A program made the position numbers and the translations under genes. A stretch of DNA of 45,912 nt from Planctomycetota bacterium (GTDB taxonomy: Bacteria > Planctomycetota > Uabimicrobiia > Uabimicrobiales > JABWCH01): the NCBI GenBank assembly GCA_020057085.1, contig JAGVGO010000221.1:1-45912 (forward strand), written 5' to 3'. The notes beneath the pieces were generated by a model that did no database searches, had not been told where the DNA came from, and saw nothing but the letters and a program-made list of their open reading frames with translations. Positions 21,323 through 29,485 of the stretch are shown piece by piece. The stretch's first letter is position 1. Each line of letters opens with the position of its first letter.

Positions 21323-22498
21323 CTACTCCTCCCTTATGAACGTAAGGCAGACGACGTTGTTGCCAAAGCCGCCGAAGTTGCAGGTAAAGCCCACGCGCGC
21401 ATTCTTGACCTGGCGTTTTCCCGCCTCGCCTCGCAGTTGCAGCACGATTTCATGTGCCTGGCCTACGCCAGTGGCTCCCACCGGATGTCCCTTGGCCTTG
21501 AGCCCACCCGATGTATTGATAGGTATCTTGCCGGTAAGGCTCGTCTCGCCCCTTTCCAGTGCCAGATGGCCTTCGCCTTTTTTGAAGAATCCCACTTCTT
21601 CGCTCTCGACGATTTCGAGGATGGTAAAGGCATCGTGCAGCTCGGCTACGTGTACATCACCTGGCTTGATGCCGGCCATCTGCATCGCCTGGGCAGCGGC
21701 TCTGCGCACGGCGAGCAAATCGGTAGGTTCTTCGCGTTCTTGTACCGCATGGGTGTCGGTGGCCTGTCCCACACCGGCCAGACGGATGAGTGGCTTGTTC
21801 ATCTTCTTGGCCACCTCGGCCGAGGCTAAAATGACGCAGGCGCTGCCGTCGGATACCGGACAGCAATCGTAGAAGCGCAACGGATCGGCCACGTACGGGT
21901 TATTGGTCATCGCTTCGGGCGAATCGAGAATACCGGCGACGGTAATCGGTTCGTGCAAATGGGCGAAGAAATTGTCCATGGCATTGGCATGGTTTTTTAC
22001 CGCGACCATCGCCAGATGGCGCGAAGTGACGCCGTACTTTTCCATGTAGAGCCTTGTGAACATGCCGGCAAGCGACGGCAGGGTGACGCCGTAGATGTAT
22101 TCGGCAAGCGGATGAGTGAGGGAGGCCACGAATTCGGTGGACTCCAGGTTGTCCACTTCACGCATGCGCTCGGCGCCAATGACCATAGCCGTCTCGTACA
22201 TGCCGGAAGCAATGCCGAGAAAGCCTTGCAGGATAGCCGATGCGCCGGAAGCTGGGCCGTTCTCGATGGTGGTGGCGCCGGCTGGGGTGAGGCTCATGCT
22301 GTCAACGACTGCACTGGCGAGTCCTGCCTGATGGTTCAAGGCACAGCCACCCATGTTGGCGACATAGAGATGGGCGATGTTGGGAAATCCCGCTTCTTTC
22401 ATGGCCATCATGCCCGAATAAGCAGCGATTTCCGAGAGTGGGTATTCCAGCCTGGTAAAGCTGGTGATGCCTACACCGATTGCATATACCTCGCGCAT
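21323..22498 (-). CDS. Thiolase-superfamily protein (SCPx/archaeal type) lacking the nucleophilic Cys
   Basis: 391 aa, full length. Thiolase landmarks: the HDAFT motif, GLKAKGHPVGATG (catalytic His338) and the C-terminal CNFGGFG (Cys373, the acid/base Cys). At the position of the acyl-accepting nucleophile (usually a Cys in a CASG-type turn) the sequence reads ENGPASG, with Pro82. Normal Claisen condensation through an acyl-enzyme is therefore doubtful. Thiolase-fold partners of DUF35 proteins include Ltp2-type aldolases that do retro-aldol chemistry instead, and this could be such a case. AAAGGAGGAG precedes the ATG. It lies between the GNAT-like and DUF35 genes, almost without gaps. Confidence 0.8.
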   Translation of the reverse strand: MREVYAIGVGITSFTRLEYPLSEIAAYSGMMAMKEAGFPNIAHLYVANMGGCALNHQAGLASAVVDSMSLTPAGATTIENGPASGASAILQGFLGIASGMYETAMVIGAERMREVDNLESTEFVASLTHPLAEYIYGVTLPSLAGMFTRLYMEKYGVTSRHLAMVAVKNHANAMDNFFAHLHEPITVAGILDSPEAMTNNPYVADPLRFYDCCPVSDGSACVILASAEVAKKMNKPLIRLAGVGQATDTHAVQEREEPTDLLAVRRAAAQAMQMAGIKPGDVHVAELHDAFTILEIVESEEVGFFKKGEGHLALERGETSLTGKIPINTSGGLKAKGHPVGATGVGQAHEIVLQLRGEAGKRQVKNARVGFTCNFGGFGNNVVCLTFIREE

Positions 22499-22500
22499 AA

Positions 22501-23253
22501 TTACTCCTCCTTTCCTGTGAGCTTCCGCCGCTGGAGCATGAGCGCCGTACCTGTGGAATCATATTTGGCACGAGTAGCCGCCAGTGTATCTTCCGGCGGG
22601 GTCGGCGGATCGGAAGGCGGAATAATGGCCGCTTCGGCTTTTTTCAGCAAATGATCTGGCACCGGACGCCGCCCAACAATGAGGCTGCCGCGCGCGCGAT
22701 CGAAGAGTTCCTTGGTGAGCGCCCAGGAAGGAACGCCACCCAGTTCGTGAGGAATTTCAAACCGTTTTTCCAGTTTGTATTCGATCATCCATCTGCGGAA
22801 ACCGATGGGCGATTCGGCGACGACCAGCACTTCTTTTTGCCGCATGGTATCAATGTGGTATTCCATCTTGGTGGCAAAGGCGTGCGCGCCTACGCGCAGC
22901 CCACGACGCAGCGCCAGCGTGTGGTACGACATGCCGACATCGGCATTCATGCGTCTGCCGTTGACGATGGCGGCAAGCTCGCCGTCAATCTGGGCGACGA
23001 GTACATATTCGTCCTGTACCCGATAGCGATAATAGGCGAGCAGTTCCGAATAAAGGCGTGCCGTCACCACGTCGTAATAGTCGCGTTCGACGTGCAAGAG
23101 CGGCTCGACGTAGGCGAGTAGTTCCGGTATTTCTTCGCGTTTGGCCTGGCGGATGATCATATCCTCGCCGCCTGCCAGAGTCATGTATTTAGGCTCGAAC
23201 GGCGGCATGGGATGTTCCACCGGCCGCAAAATTTTTTCAAGATCAACAGCCAT
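22501..23253 (-). CDS. GNAT-like N-acetyltransferase-fold protein
   Basis: 250 aa. The middle (about residues 31-170) shows a GNAT outline: MIIRQAKREEIPELLAYVEPLL, then YVLVAQIDGELAAIVNGRRMN, ending in a helix before FRRWMIEYKLEKRFEIP. The acetyl-CoA pyrophosphate loop is not clearly conserved, so activity is uncertain. The C-terminal 70 residues are Pro-rich and probably flexible. It is the first gene of the thiolase/DUF35 operon, two bases ahead of the thiolase stretch; GAAAGG precedes the ATG. A role in handling the acyl product is inferred only from position. Confidence 0.6.
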   Translation of the reverse strand: MAVDLEKILRPVEHPMPPFEPKYMTLAGGEDMIIRQAKREEIPELLAYVEPLLHVERDYYDVVTARLYSELLAYYRYRVQDEYVLVAQIDGELAAIVNGRRMNADVGMSYHTLALRRGLRVGAHAFATKMEYHIDTMRQKEVLVVAESPIGFRRWMIEYKLEKRFEIPHELGGVPSWALTKELFDRARGSLIVGRRPVPDHLLKKAEAAIIPPSDPPTPPEDTLAATRAKYDSTGTALMLQRRKLTGKEE

Positions 23254-23357
23254 TGAAAATTGCCTTTCAAAATGTTTACTTTTGGTCTTTTAGCCAGACG
23301 TTAATGGGTTATATTTTACTATGAATTACGGCGTTTGCAATATGAAAAGTCGCTTCA

Positions 23358-23587
23358 CCGGGCCATTTCATTCTCCGCGTTTGCCATCTTCGCGCGGCAA
23401 TGCCTTCTCCACGATGATCGGAACAACGAACGCTTGCGTGTCTTTGCGCGCCAAGCACTACAGCCCTCTGTTCCTCACTTCGCTCGGAACGAGGGCGAGG
23501 ACCTCTGCGAGGCCGATCCTCGTTACGAAGGCATTTGCCGCGCTCATTGTGAATTTACTACTCGCTCTGTAGAATGAAATGACCCCG
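23358..23587. mobile_element. MITE-like element, copy A (CAGGG-family ends)
   Basis: 230 bp without a credible gene. The left end CCGGGCCATTTCATTCTCC and the right end (inverted) CGGGGTCATTTCATTCT match. The interior shares long blocks with 28659-28841, for example AATGCCTTCTCCACGATGAT and ACGAAGGCATTTG. Flanking nonamers GTCGCTTCA and GTTGTTTAA agree at 6 of 9 positions, as expected for an old target duplication. It abuts the stop of the kinase gene. With the element removed, 23254-23592 is a short AT-rich upstream region. Confidence 0.7.
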
Positions 23588-23592
23588 GTTGT

Positions 23593-25620
23593 TTAATGCG
23601 CCTTGGCGAACTGGCGAGCGCCTTGATGATTGGGATCGAGCGATAAGATTTGCTGCCACAATGCTTGCGCTTCTGCCTGGCGTGCGTTCCAGTGGTATTG
23701 ACAGGCGAGCAAAAACAAGAGTTCCACTTCACGTTGATTGCGAAGCACCTGACGTTCCAGCTCTTGCAGACAAATATTGTAATCGCGCAGGAACATCTTG
23801 AATTCGTTGGCAAACCGCTCATTTTGGGGCAGGTCGGGGAGATAGCGAAGTGCCAGGAGCAGGGATTGGCTGGCTGCGGCAAATTTTTTTTGCGCAAACA
23901 AACTGCTCGACAGTGCCAGGGGAAGTCTGCGCATATTGACATCAACGCCAGGCGCGTGCATCGTCACGAGTTCATCGTGCAACAAGAGCGAAGCGCGAAA
24001 ACCGGCCTCGGCGTCGATGTGATGCATGTTCTTGGAAAACTGCCCGCCAAGCGTTGCCAGGCTTTGCAGGTAGATGTGCTGCGCTTGCCACATGGCTTTG
24101 AGATGTTCGAAGGCAAACCGTAGTGTCCAGGCTTTGTCGCTCGCGCCCGGCAATTCTTCACAGCGTGCGAGGCCGGCGCGCAAGACAATAAGCCCTTGCC
24201 AAGCCAGGGCGCTGGCGGTGGCAGGTTCCTGGAAGGTAGTGGACAGCGTATGGCAGGTATCCCAATAAAATTCGTAACATGCCTGCTGGCCGTCCTGCAC
24301 GCGGTCATAGACGGGTGCACCGAAAGCGATGGACAGTTCCACCACATCGCGTATTAGCCCTAAGGTAGCTGGAGATTTTCTCAGGCGGCTGTCTTCTATG
24401 CGTTTATCTATCAGTTGGCGAATGCGGCGACCTTCGCCGGCGACCTCCGCCGGCAAGATCTGAAAATTGGTGATGCGTTTGTCCGGCGCGACACGCGGCT
24501 CCGGCGCGACACGCGTGTCTGCCTTGCGCGGCTCCGGTTCCGATTTGATCTCGGCCGGATTCTTCTCTGTTGTGCCGTTTCCACTGCGGTCAATCTCGAC
24601 CCTCACCGCTTTTTTTTCCACTCTGTTCTTGTCCGCTCTGGTATCGAACAGGTACAAGACAGCGATGAGCACCATCAGGGCGCTGGCTGCTACCGTAGTC
24701 CAAACAGCATGCCGTGACGAGCTACGTCTGGCATGCGTTGCATGGCGAGCGGATGTGCCCTTGCCGCTCTTGCCGAGCACGACCCGACCCAGATCATCAC
24801 ACATGTCCTGCGCCGTCAGATAACGCCGCCTTTTTTCTTTTTCCATCGCTTTGTTGCAGATATCTTCAAGTTGGCGTGGAATACCAGGCCTGATGCGGCT
24901 CAGGGGCATTGGTTTTTCGCTTGCCACCTGGTAGATAATATTGAGCGCGTTGCCCTCGTAAAACGGCGGCCGACCCGCTATCATTTCGTACAAAATAGCG
25001 CCGAGCGTGTAGACATCGCTTTGGGCATCCACATCGCTATGCCTTGCCTCCGCTTGTTCGGGCGACATGTAGAGCGGCGTGCCGACTATCATCTCGGCAG
25101 TACGCGTCACTGTCTCGCGGGTGACCCATTTGGCCAGACCGAAGTCACCGATTTTCGGTTCCAGATTGGATTCCAGCATGATATTGGATGGCTTCAAATC
25201 GCGGTGGATGATGCCCTGCATGTGAGCGTAGTGGACAGCGGCGGCGACCTTGCTGATGATGGCGATGGCTTGCGCTAAAGACACTGCCTTTTGTTGGAGA
25301 CGGTCTTCGAGCGAACCGCCGGCAATGAAATCCATGACAAAAAATACCGTGCCATTTTCCTGGCCGATATCATGCACCATGACGATGTTGGGATGGCGCA
25401 GTTGGGCAATGGTCTTGGCCTCGCGTAAAAAACGCTCTATATCGCCACTGTCAACGGAAACCAACTGTTTGATGGCGACCATGCGGCCAAGGTGGCGGTC
25501 GTAGGCCTTGTACACACGCCCACTGCCCCCTCTGCCAATCTGCTCATTTAGCTGGTAGCGTCCGAGAAAACCGGGGGTCAGCGCCGTCTGGGTAGCGTCC
25601 ATGTCTTTTTGTTTATCCAT
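23593..25620 (-). CDS. Transmembrane Ser/Thr protein kinase (PknB type)
   Basis: 675 aa. The kinase domain spans residues about 22-278 with every key residue: glycine loop GRGGSG (29-34), Lys51 in VAIK, HRDLKPSN (catalytic Asp141), DFG (159-161), GTPLYMSPEQ and DVYTLG. A Ser/Arg-rich juxtamembrane stretch leads to one membrane helix (305-326). The outer region (about 380-675) is alpha-helical with late TPR-like repeats (LLFLLACQYHWNARQAEAQALWQQIL). It should sense something outside the inner membrane and phosphorylate cytoplasmic Ser/Thr. It follows the M48 protease gene by 24 nt and is the last gene of the block, ending beside a MITE. Confidence 0.92.
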   Translation of the reverse strand: MDKQKDMDATQTALTPGFLGRYQLNEQIGRGGSGRVYKAYDRHLGRMVAIKQLVSVDSGDIERFLREAKTIAQLRHPNIVMVHDIGQENGTVFFVMDFIAGGSLEDRLQQKAVSLAQAIAIISKVAAAVHYAHMQGIIHRDLKPSNIMLESNLEPKIGDFGLAKWVTRETVTRTAEMIVGTPLYMSPEQAEARHSDVDAQSDVYTLGAILYEMIAGRPPFYEGNALNIIYQVASEKPMPLSRIRPGIPRQLEDICNKAMEKEKRRRYLTAQDMCDDLGRVVLGKSGKGTSARHATHARRSSSRHAVWTTVAASALMVLIAVLYLFDTRADKNRVEKKAVRVEIDRSGNGTTEKNPAEIKSEPEPRKADTRVAPEPRVAPDKRITNFQILPAEVAGEGRRIRQLIDKRIEDSRLRKSPATLGLIRDVVELSIAFGAPVYDRVQDGQQACYEFYWDTCHTLSTTFQEPATASALAWQGLIVLRAGLARCEELPGASDKAWTLRFAFEHLKAMWQAQHIYLQSLATLGGQFSKNMHHIDAEAGFRASLLLHDELVTMHAPGVDVNMRRLPLALSSSLFAQKKFAAASQSLLLALRYLPDLPQNERFANEFKMFLRDYNICLQELERQVLRNQREVELLFLLACQYHWNARQAEAQALWQQILSLDPNHQGARQFAKAH

Positions 25621-25644
25621 GCTATGCCATTTTCCAGCGACTTA

Positions 25645-26466
25645 CTAAAATTTGCCGATCTCTTCGCGGATGGCGTCTTTTCTCTGCTGCCAGTTGGGAT
25701 GGGTAGCGAAATATCCCTGGATTGCCTCTTTGGAAAGGCGCACCCCCATGTGTAACGGATTGCGGCTTTCCGGTTCGTTCTTTTGTTTCCCCTGCATATA
25801 TTCGATCAGTTTGATGGCGGCACGCGCGTCGTAATCCGCCTGCAGCACCAGGCGTACACCGCCACGGTCCGCTTCGAGCTCCATAGTTTCGCTGTAACCA
25901 AGCCGCAACAAAGTTTCTGCGAGTTTGGCCAACTCGTTCACCGCAGGCAGTGAGTCGAGCGATAATTTTTTCCGTACCATCTCCTGCCGCATACGCACAA
26001 GGGCATGCCGGTTTTCCACGTGTGAAATTTCGTGCCCGATCACCCATGCCAGCTCGTCATCGTTCTCGACGAGACAGAGCATGCCGGTAGTGACCATGAC
26101 AAATCCGCCTGGAGCGGCGAAAGCATTGACCATCGGCTGCTGTGTGGCATAGAAGTGGTAGACGATGTCCTTGCGCCTGGTGTACGGGGTAATCCGTTTG
26201 CCGATTTCTTTCACGCGCTTGCTGGCGGGGTCGTTTTCCGGCAAAGGCGAGAAATAACTGAGTACCTGACGGCCGATCTCGATTTCTTGTTGCGTGCTCA
26301 CTTCGATGGGTGCGGTCACCGTTTCGGTGATATCACGTGCCGTCTTGTTGACGACATTCAGCACCGGCGTCAAAGCCGGTTTTTCCTGCTTACCTTCGCG
26401 CAGGAAGATGGTGAAAACAGCCAGGGAAACCACCAGCAAAACCAGTAAAACCCATTTACGTCCCAT
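25645..26466 (-). CDS. M48-family zinc metalloprotease (BepA/LoiP-like)
   Basis: 273 aa. An N-terminal signal anchor (about 4-22) is followed by a short linker and an M48 peptidase core: the zinc motif HEISH (H145-H149) and a MELEAD (E196 and D200) third-ligand motif, preceded by NAFAAPGGFVMVTTG, the family's active-site edge strand. Relatives act in the periplasm on misassembled outer-membrane proteins. AAAGGAGA precedes the ATG. It is in line with the kinase and acetyltransferase genes. Envelope quality control is plausible given the LptD-like protein elsewhere in the window. Confidence 0.87.
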   Translation of the reverse strand: MGRKWVLLVLLVVSLAVFTIFLREGKQEKPALTPVLNVVNKTARDITETVTAPIEVSTQQEIEIGRQVLSYFSPLPENDPASKRVKEIGKRITPYTRRKDIVYHFYATQQPMVNAFAAPGGFVMVTTGMLCLVENDDELAWVIGHEISHVENRHALVRMRQEMVRKKLSLDSLPAVNELAKLAETLLRLGYSETMELEADRGGVRLVLQADYDARAAIKLIEYMQGKQKNEPESRNPLHMGVRLSKEAIQGYFATHPNWQQRKDAIREEIGKF

Positions 26467-26510
26467 GCTTTTCTCCTTTGGTATATTTTGGTATTTTATT
26501 TTTCAGCCGC

Positions 26511-27047
26511 TTATTCTTGCCAGATGGCATACAACATGGAATCATGCCATAAACCTTTATACCACTTGTTTTTATGCAGATATCCTTCCTCGCACATGCC
26601 AGCCTTGGCCATCACCCGCAATGACGCATGGTTTTCCGCATCGCACATGGCCATTATCCGATGTAGCTTGAGTTGCCGAAAACCGAATGCAAGCAAAGAC
26701 TTGACCGCTTCGGTGGCATAGCCCTGCCCCCAGGATTTGCGGTGCAGGCAGTAGCCGATCTCCGCCTCGCCATGACGCTCGTCCCTGATATGCAAATCGC
26801 AGTGACCGATGAGTTGCCCGTTCGCATGCAGCACGACCGCCAGACTGAAAAACAGGCGCGGCTCATCCCAGCGCATATCCATAACATCACGGATGAACTC
26901 TATGGTTTGTGCCTCGCTCTCCGGGCCAAAATCAACATAACGTACCACCTCAGGATCCGAGGTATAGCTGTGTATTGCCTCTGCGTCATCGCGGCTGAGC
27001 TCGCGTAACAATAATCGCGCCGAGGTGAAGGGAATCTGCGCACGCAT
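26511..27047 (-). CDS. RimJ/RimL-type GNAT N-acetyltransferase
   Basis: 178 aa, usual size. The pattern is typical: SARLLLRELSRDDAEAI at the start, HIRDERHGEAEIGYCLHRKSWGQGYATEA with the acetyl-CoA-binding GQGYATEA loop, then HRIMAMCDAENHASLRVMAKAGM. Members acetylate ribosomal protein N-termini, but many act on other amines. It starts six bases after the glycosyltransferase stop. Confidence 0.85.
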   Translation of the reverse strand: MRAQIPFTSARLLLRELSRDDAEAIHSYTSDPEVVRYVDFGPESEAQTIEFIRDVMDMRWDEPRLFFSLAVVLHANGQLIGHCDLHIRDERHGEAEIGYCLHRKSWGQGYATEAVKSLLAFGFRQLKLHRIMAMCDAENHASLRVMAKAGMCEEGYLHKNKWYKGLWHDSMLYAIWQE

Positions 27048-27053
27048 GCCGGT

Positions 27054-28541
27054 TCACTCTGTTTTGTAGATGCTGATCGAACGTTTGCCAGGGAACAATT
27101 GTAAATACCCCTGAGGCGTTTCCTCCCCGTGCCTGCATTTGTAAACGACCCAGCGCGCATGTAATTCTTGGGCTCGTTGCCTCAATGTCGGCAAATCGGC
27201 ACCCTTGATAAAAAGACGACTGCGCTCGTGGTGAAAAGGGATGTCGGCATAAAACAGCACCTTCATTTCATTGGTCACCACCGTTTCTGCCGGGATATTG
27301 TTTTGTTTCACCCACGCGCCAGCGTGAGAAATATTGCCTTCGCGGCCTGCATGATGAGCGACGATTTTGCACACAGGCACAGCCAGCAGTACGAGTAGCA
27401 ACAGCAGGCATGAGCGAGGGCCGAGAGTAAACTTGTCCCGCACACGCTGCCACACGTAGCAGAAACCCGGCCCGATCCAAGCATACAAAATGAGCGAGGC
27501 GGGGCAGAGGTAGCGACCGCTCAAGAAATTTTCGCGCAACAAAAAGAGATACGGAATGAGCAGAAACAGCAGCAGCCACAGCAACAGCCACTTTTGCGCC
27601 CGTTGGTAAGGCCGCCCTGCGTATAGGCCGATCATGGCGAGGAAAAACATGACGGCAAACGTCGTGTCAACCCACACAGAGATAAGCCCGACGAGATAGA
27701 CCAACCAAAAAAAATTGCGCGTCGTTTCAAGCAATCCCCCTTTGCCGTCCTTGAATTCCGGCTGCAATTCTGCCAGTTTGTCGCGCAAACGAGCGACGAC
27801 CGAGGTCTGGTAGTAGTGTACCGGATGCTTCACGATGTTGGTAAATTCACTGAGACGATTGACATCGTAATCTCTTTGCTTTTGTGACAAAAATGCATAG
27901 CCACCAGCGAGCGTGGCGCACAGCAGCAACATCGCTGTAACATAGCGCAGACGGCGGGAAGCCGAACGTAGTCCTTTGCCGATCAAAAAGAGAAGGCTTA
28001 ACAAAAGCAAAAAGAACCCTTCAATACGGCTCAAAGCCGCCAAAAGTGCACAGGCGACAGACACTGCATAGTGTCGCCCATTACCGCTAACAGCCACGTT
28101 GGCCGACAGCCAGAAATAGAGAAAAGTCGCCAGGAACAGCAGAAACAGGGGATCGCGCATAATATCAACTGTACGAAAGTAGGGAGCCACTGTCAAAAAC
28201 AGAGTAGAGATAAATGCCTTGTCGGCGTCCCATACTTTGCGGCACAGATAATAAAACGGCAGGAGCAAGAGCAGATTGGCAAGCACAGCCACTATGCGGC
28301 CCGCTGTCACCCAATCACTGACCAACATCTGCACTGCGCAGATGAGCGTCGGCATAAAAGGCATCTTCTCATGGTCAATCGCTTCTTGCCACTCTCCCGC
28401 TTTGAGAGATTGGGCACAGTGGATATAGCGAACACCGTCGTCGTTGATCGCCTCGGTTTTTAGCCATACAATCGTCGTTAGCGTGACAGCCGCCAGTAGC
28501 AGTAACGCAATTTTCTTGTTTTCGCTTAGATTGCTCCACAT
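27054..28541 (-). CDS. GT-C glycosyltransferase, PMT/ArnT (GT39)-like membrane protein
   Basis: 495 aa with about ten or more membrane helices. The first periplasmic loop has the acidic motif NDDGVRYIHCAQSL, matching the DE/DD lipid-phosphate-sugar site of the PMT/ArnT clan. The HEKMPFMPTLI and MRDPLFLLFLATFLYFWLS segments also fit. A C-terminal periplasmic domain (about 400-495) follows. Such enzymes transfer sugars from polyprenyl-phosphate donors to proteins or lipid A. The acceptor is unknown. It is the first gene of the minus-strand block; the MITE at 28659 lies in its upstream region. Confidence 0.8.
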   Translation of the reverse strand: MWSNLSENKKIALLLLAAVTLTTIVWLKTEAINDDGVRYIHCAQSLKAGEWQEAIDHEKMPFMPTLICAVQMLVSDWVTAGRIVAVLANLLLLLPFYYLCRKVWDADKAFISTLFLTVAPYFRTVDIMRDPLFLLFLATFLYFWLSANVAVSGNGRHYAVSVACALLAALSRIEGFFLLLLSLLFLIGKGLRSASRRLRYVTAMLLLCATLAGGYAFLSQKQRDYDVNRLSEFTNIVKHPVHYYQTSVVARLRDKLAELQPEFKDGKGGLLETTRNFFWLVYLVGLISVWVDTTFAVMFFLAMIGLYAGRPYQRAQKWLLLWLLLFLLIPYLFLLRENFLSGRYLCPASLILYAWIGPGFCYVWQRVRDKFTLGPRSCLLLLLVLLAVPVCKIVAHHAGREGNISHAGAWVKQNNIPAETVVTNEMKVLFYADIPFHHERSRLFIKGADLPTLRQRAQELHARWVVYKCRHGEETPQGYLQLFPGKRSISIYKTE

Positions 28542-28658
28542 CCTTCAGATACCTTTCTGCTAACACATTTTACATGTCTGGGCCGACTTGCTCGTTACAG
28601 ACCGACTCGCTCATTGTACCAAAAAAAATCGAGGGATGCACCTTCTTTTTCCCGTGCC

Positions 28659-28841
28659 CAGGGCTATTTCATTCTCCGTGTTTTGCCATCTTCGCACGGC
28701 AATGCCTTCTCCACGATGATCGGAACAACGAACGGTTGCAATCAGAGTGCGCGTAAGCTGGACAGCCGATCCTCGTTACGAAGGCATTTGCTGCGCTCAT
28801 TGTAGATTTTACTACTCGCTCTGGAGAATGAAATGACCCTG
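28659..28841. mobile_element. MITE-like element, copy B, with 9-bp target duplication
   Basis: 183 bp. It opens CAGGGCTATTTCATTCTCC and closes with the inverted form GGAGAATGAAATGACCCTG. TCCCGTGCC stands directly before (28650-28658) and after (28842-28850), a perfect 9-bp target-site duplication. CAGGG ends with 8-10 bp duplications are typical of ISAs1-family transposons, so this is probably a non-autonomous derivative. It has no coding capacity; short frames inside it recur in copy A only because the DNA repeats. The rest of 28542-28887 shows nothing else. Confidence 0.8.
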
Positions 28842-28887
28842 TCCCGTGCCCAGGCCACGTTTTTCGTAGAGCATTCTGCGCCAGTTC

Positions 28888-29304
28888 TCACAAACCGTCA
28901 GCTGCGGCGATTACCACGCGTGCCAGGCGCAAGACATCCCCTTCGTACATATAGCCTTCCCGCTCCACTTCGACAATTTGCCCGGAAGGCACATCCTGAC
29001 GCGCCACTTTGCCGACCACTTCATGGTACTCTTGATTGGCAGGTTGGCCTGACGAATTGATGAGCATGGCGCCGTTGCGTTGCACTAGTTGCAGCAATTT
29101 TTTGTTGACGAGCGAGAACCGTTCGTCAACAAATTTTTTGGCTTCTGCCGGCCACTCTTCTCGCAACGAGATGGCCAGCAGTTTTTCTAGACCTTCCTTC
29201 ACTTCGAGAATCTGGTGCAAAATTTCCTTGATCTGTGTCTTGTTTTCTTTCTGCGTACGACGTAGTTGAAATTCCAAATCTTTCACTTGATTGGCTAAAT
29301 CCAT
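28888..29304 (-). CDS. grpE: Short GrpE-like protein (DnaK nucleotide-exchange factor fold)
   Basis: 138 aa from the ATG seven bases after AAGG; an ATG two codons upstream is less well placed. A long N-terminal coiled-coil (about 3-75) leads into the GrpE beta domain: YHEVVGKVARQDVPSGQIVEVEREGYMYEGDVLRLARVVIA follows the HE...G.I..V...GY...LRPA.V.V pattern in two halves. GrpE releases ADP from DnaK. The usual FDP segment is weak and the chain is shorter than common GrpE (about 190 aa). No dnaK or dnaJ lies nearby, so it may be a second copy with another partner. Confidence 0.7.
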   Translation of the reverse strand: MDLANQVKDLEFQLRRTQKENKTQIKEILHQILEVKEGLEKLLAISLREEWPAEAKKFVDERFSLVNKKLLQLVQRNGAMLINSSGQPANQEYHEVVGKVARQDVPSGQIVEVEREGYMYEGDVLRLARVVIAAADGL

Positions 29305-29351
29305 AACCATGCCTTTCTTTGGTTGCTGCTATGAAACATGAATTTTTCTGC

Positions 29352-29380
29352 ATTATACACCGTTTTTCCGGCAATCGCAA
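29352..29380 (-). promoter_or_regulatory. Sigma70-type promoter for the GrpE-like gene
   Basis: On the minus strand TTGCGA (29375-29380), 17 nt and a perfect TATAAT (29352-29357) lie about 48 nt before the start. It is divergent from the promoter at 29414. Confidence 0.7.
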
Positions 29381-29413
29381 TAAAATGACAACCCACAAAA
29401 CTACCATTTTCTG

Positions 29414-29442
29414 TTGCACTACGCAAAGATTTCGCTTAAAAT
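29414..29442 (+). promoter_or_regulatory. Sigma70-type promoter for the caspase-fold lipoprotein gene
   Basis: TTGCAC (29414-29419), 17 nt and TAAAAT (29437-29442) stand 44 nt before the ATG; AAGGAG (29473-29478) is the ribosome-binding site. Confidence 0.65.
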
Positions 29443-29485
29443 ATGTAAAATATTGTTTCCGTCTAGCCTAGCCTAAGGAGTTTTT

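Noticed and set aside
23321-23577. Short frames inside MITE copy A that have similar peptides in copy B
   Set aside because: Peptide similarity follows from DNA repeat identity; the frames differ in length and lack ribosome-binding sites.
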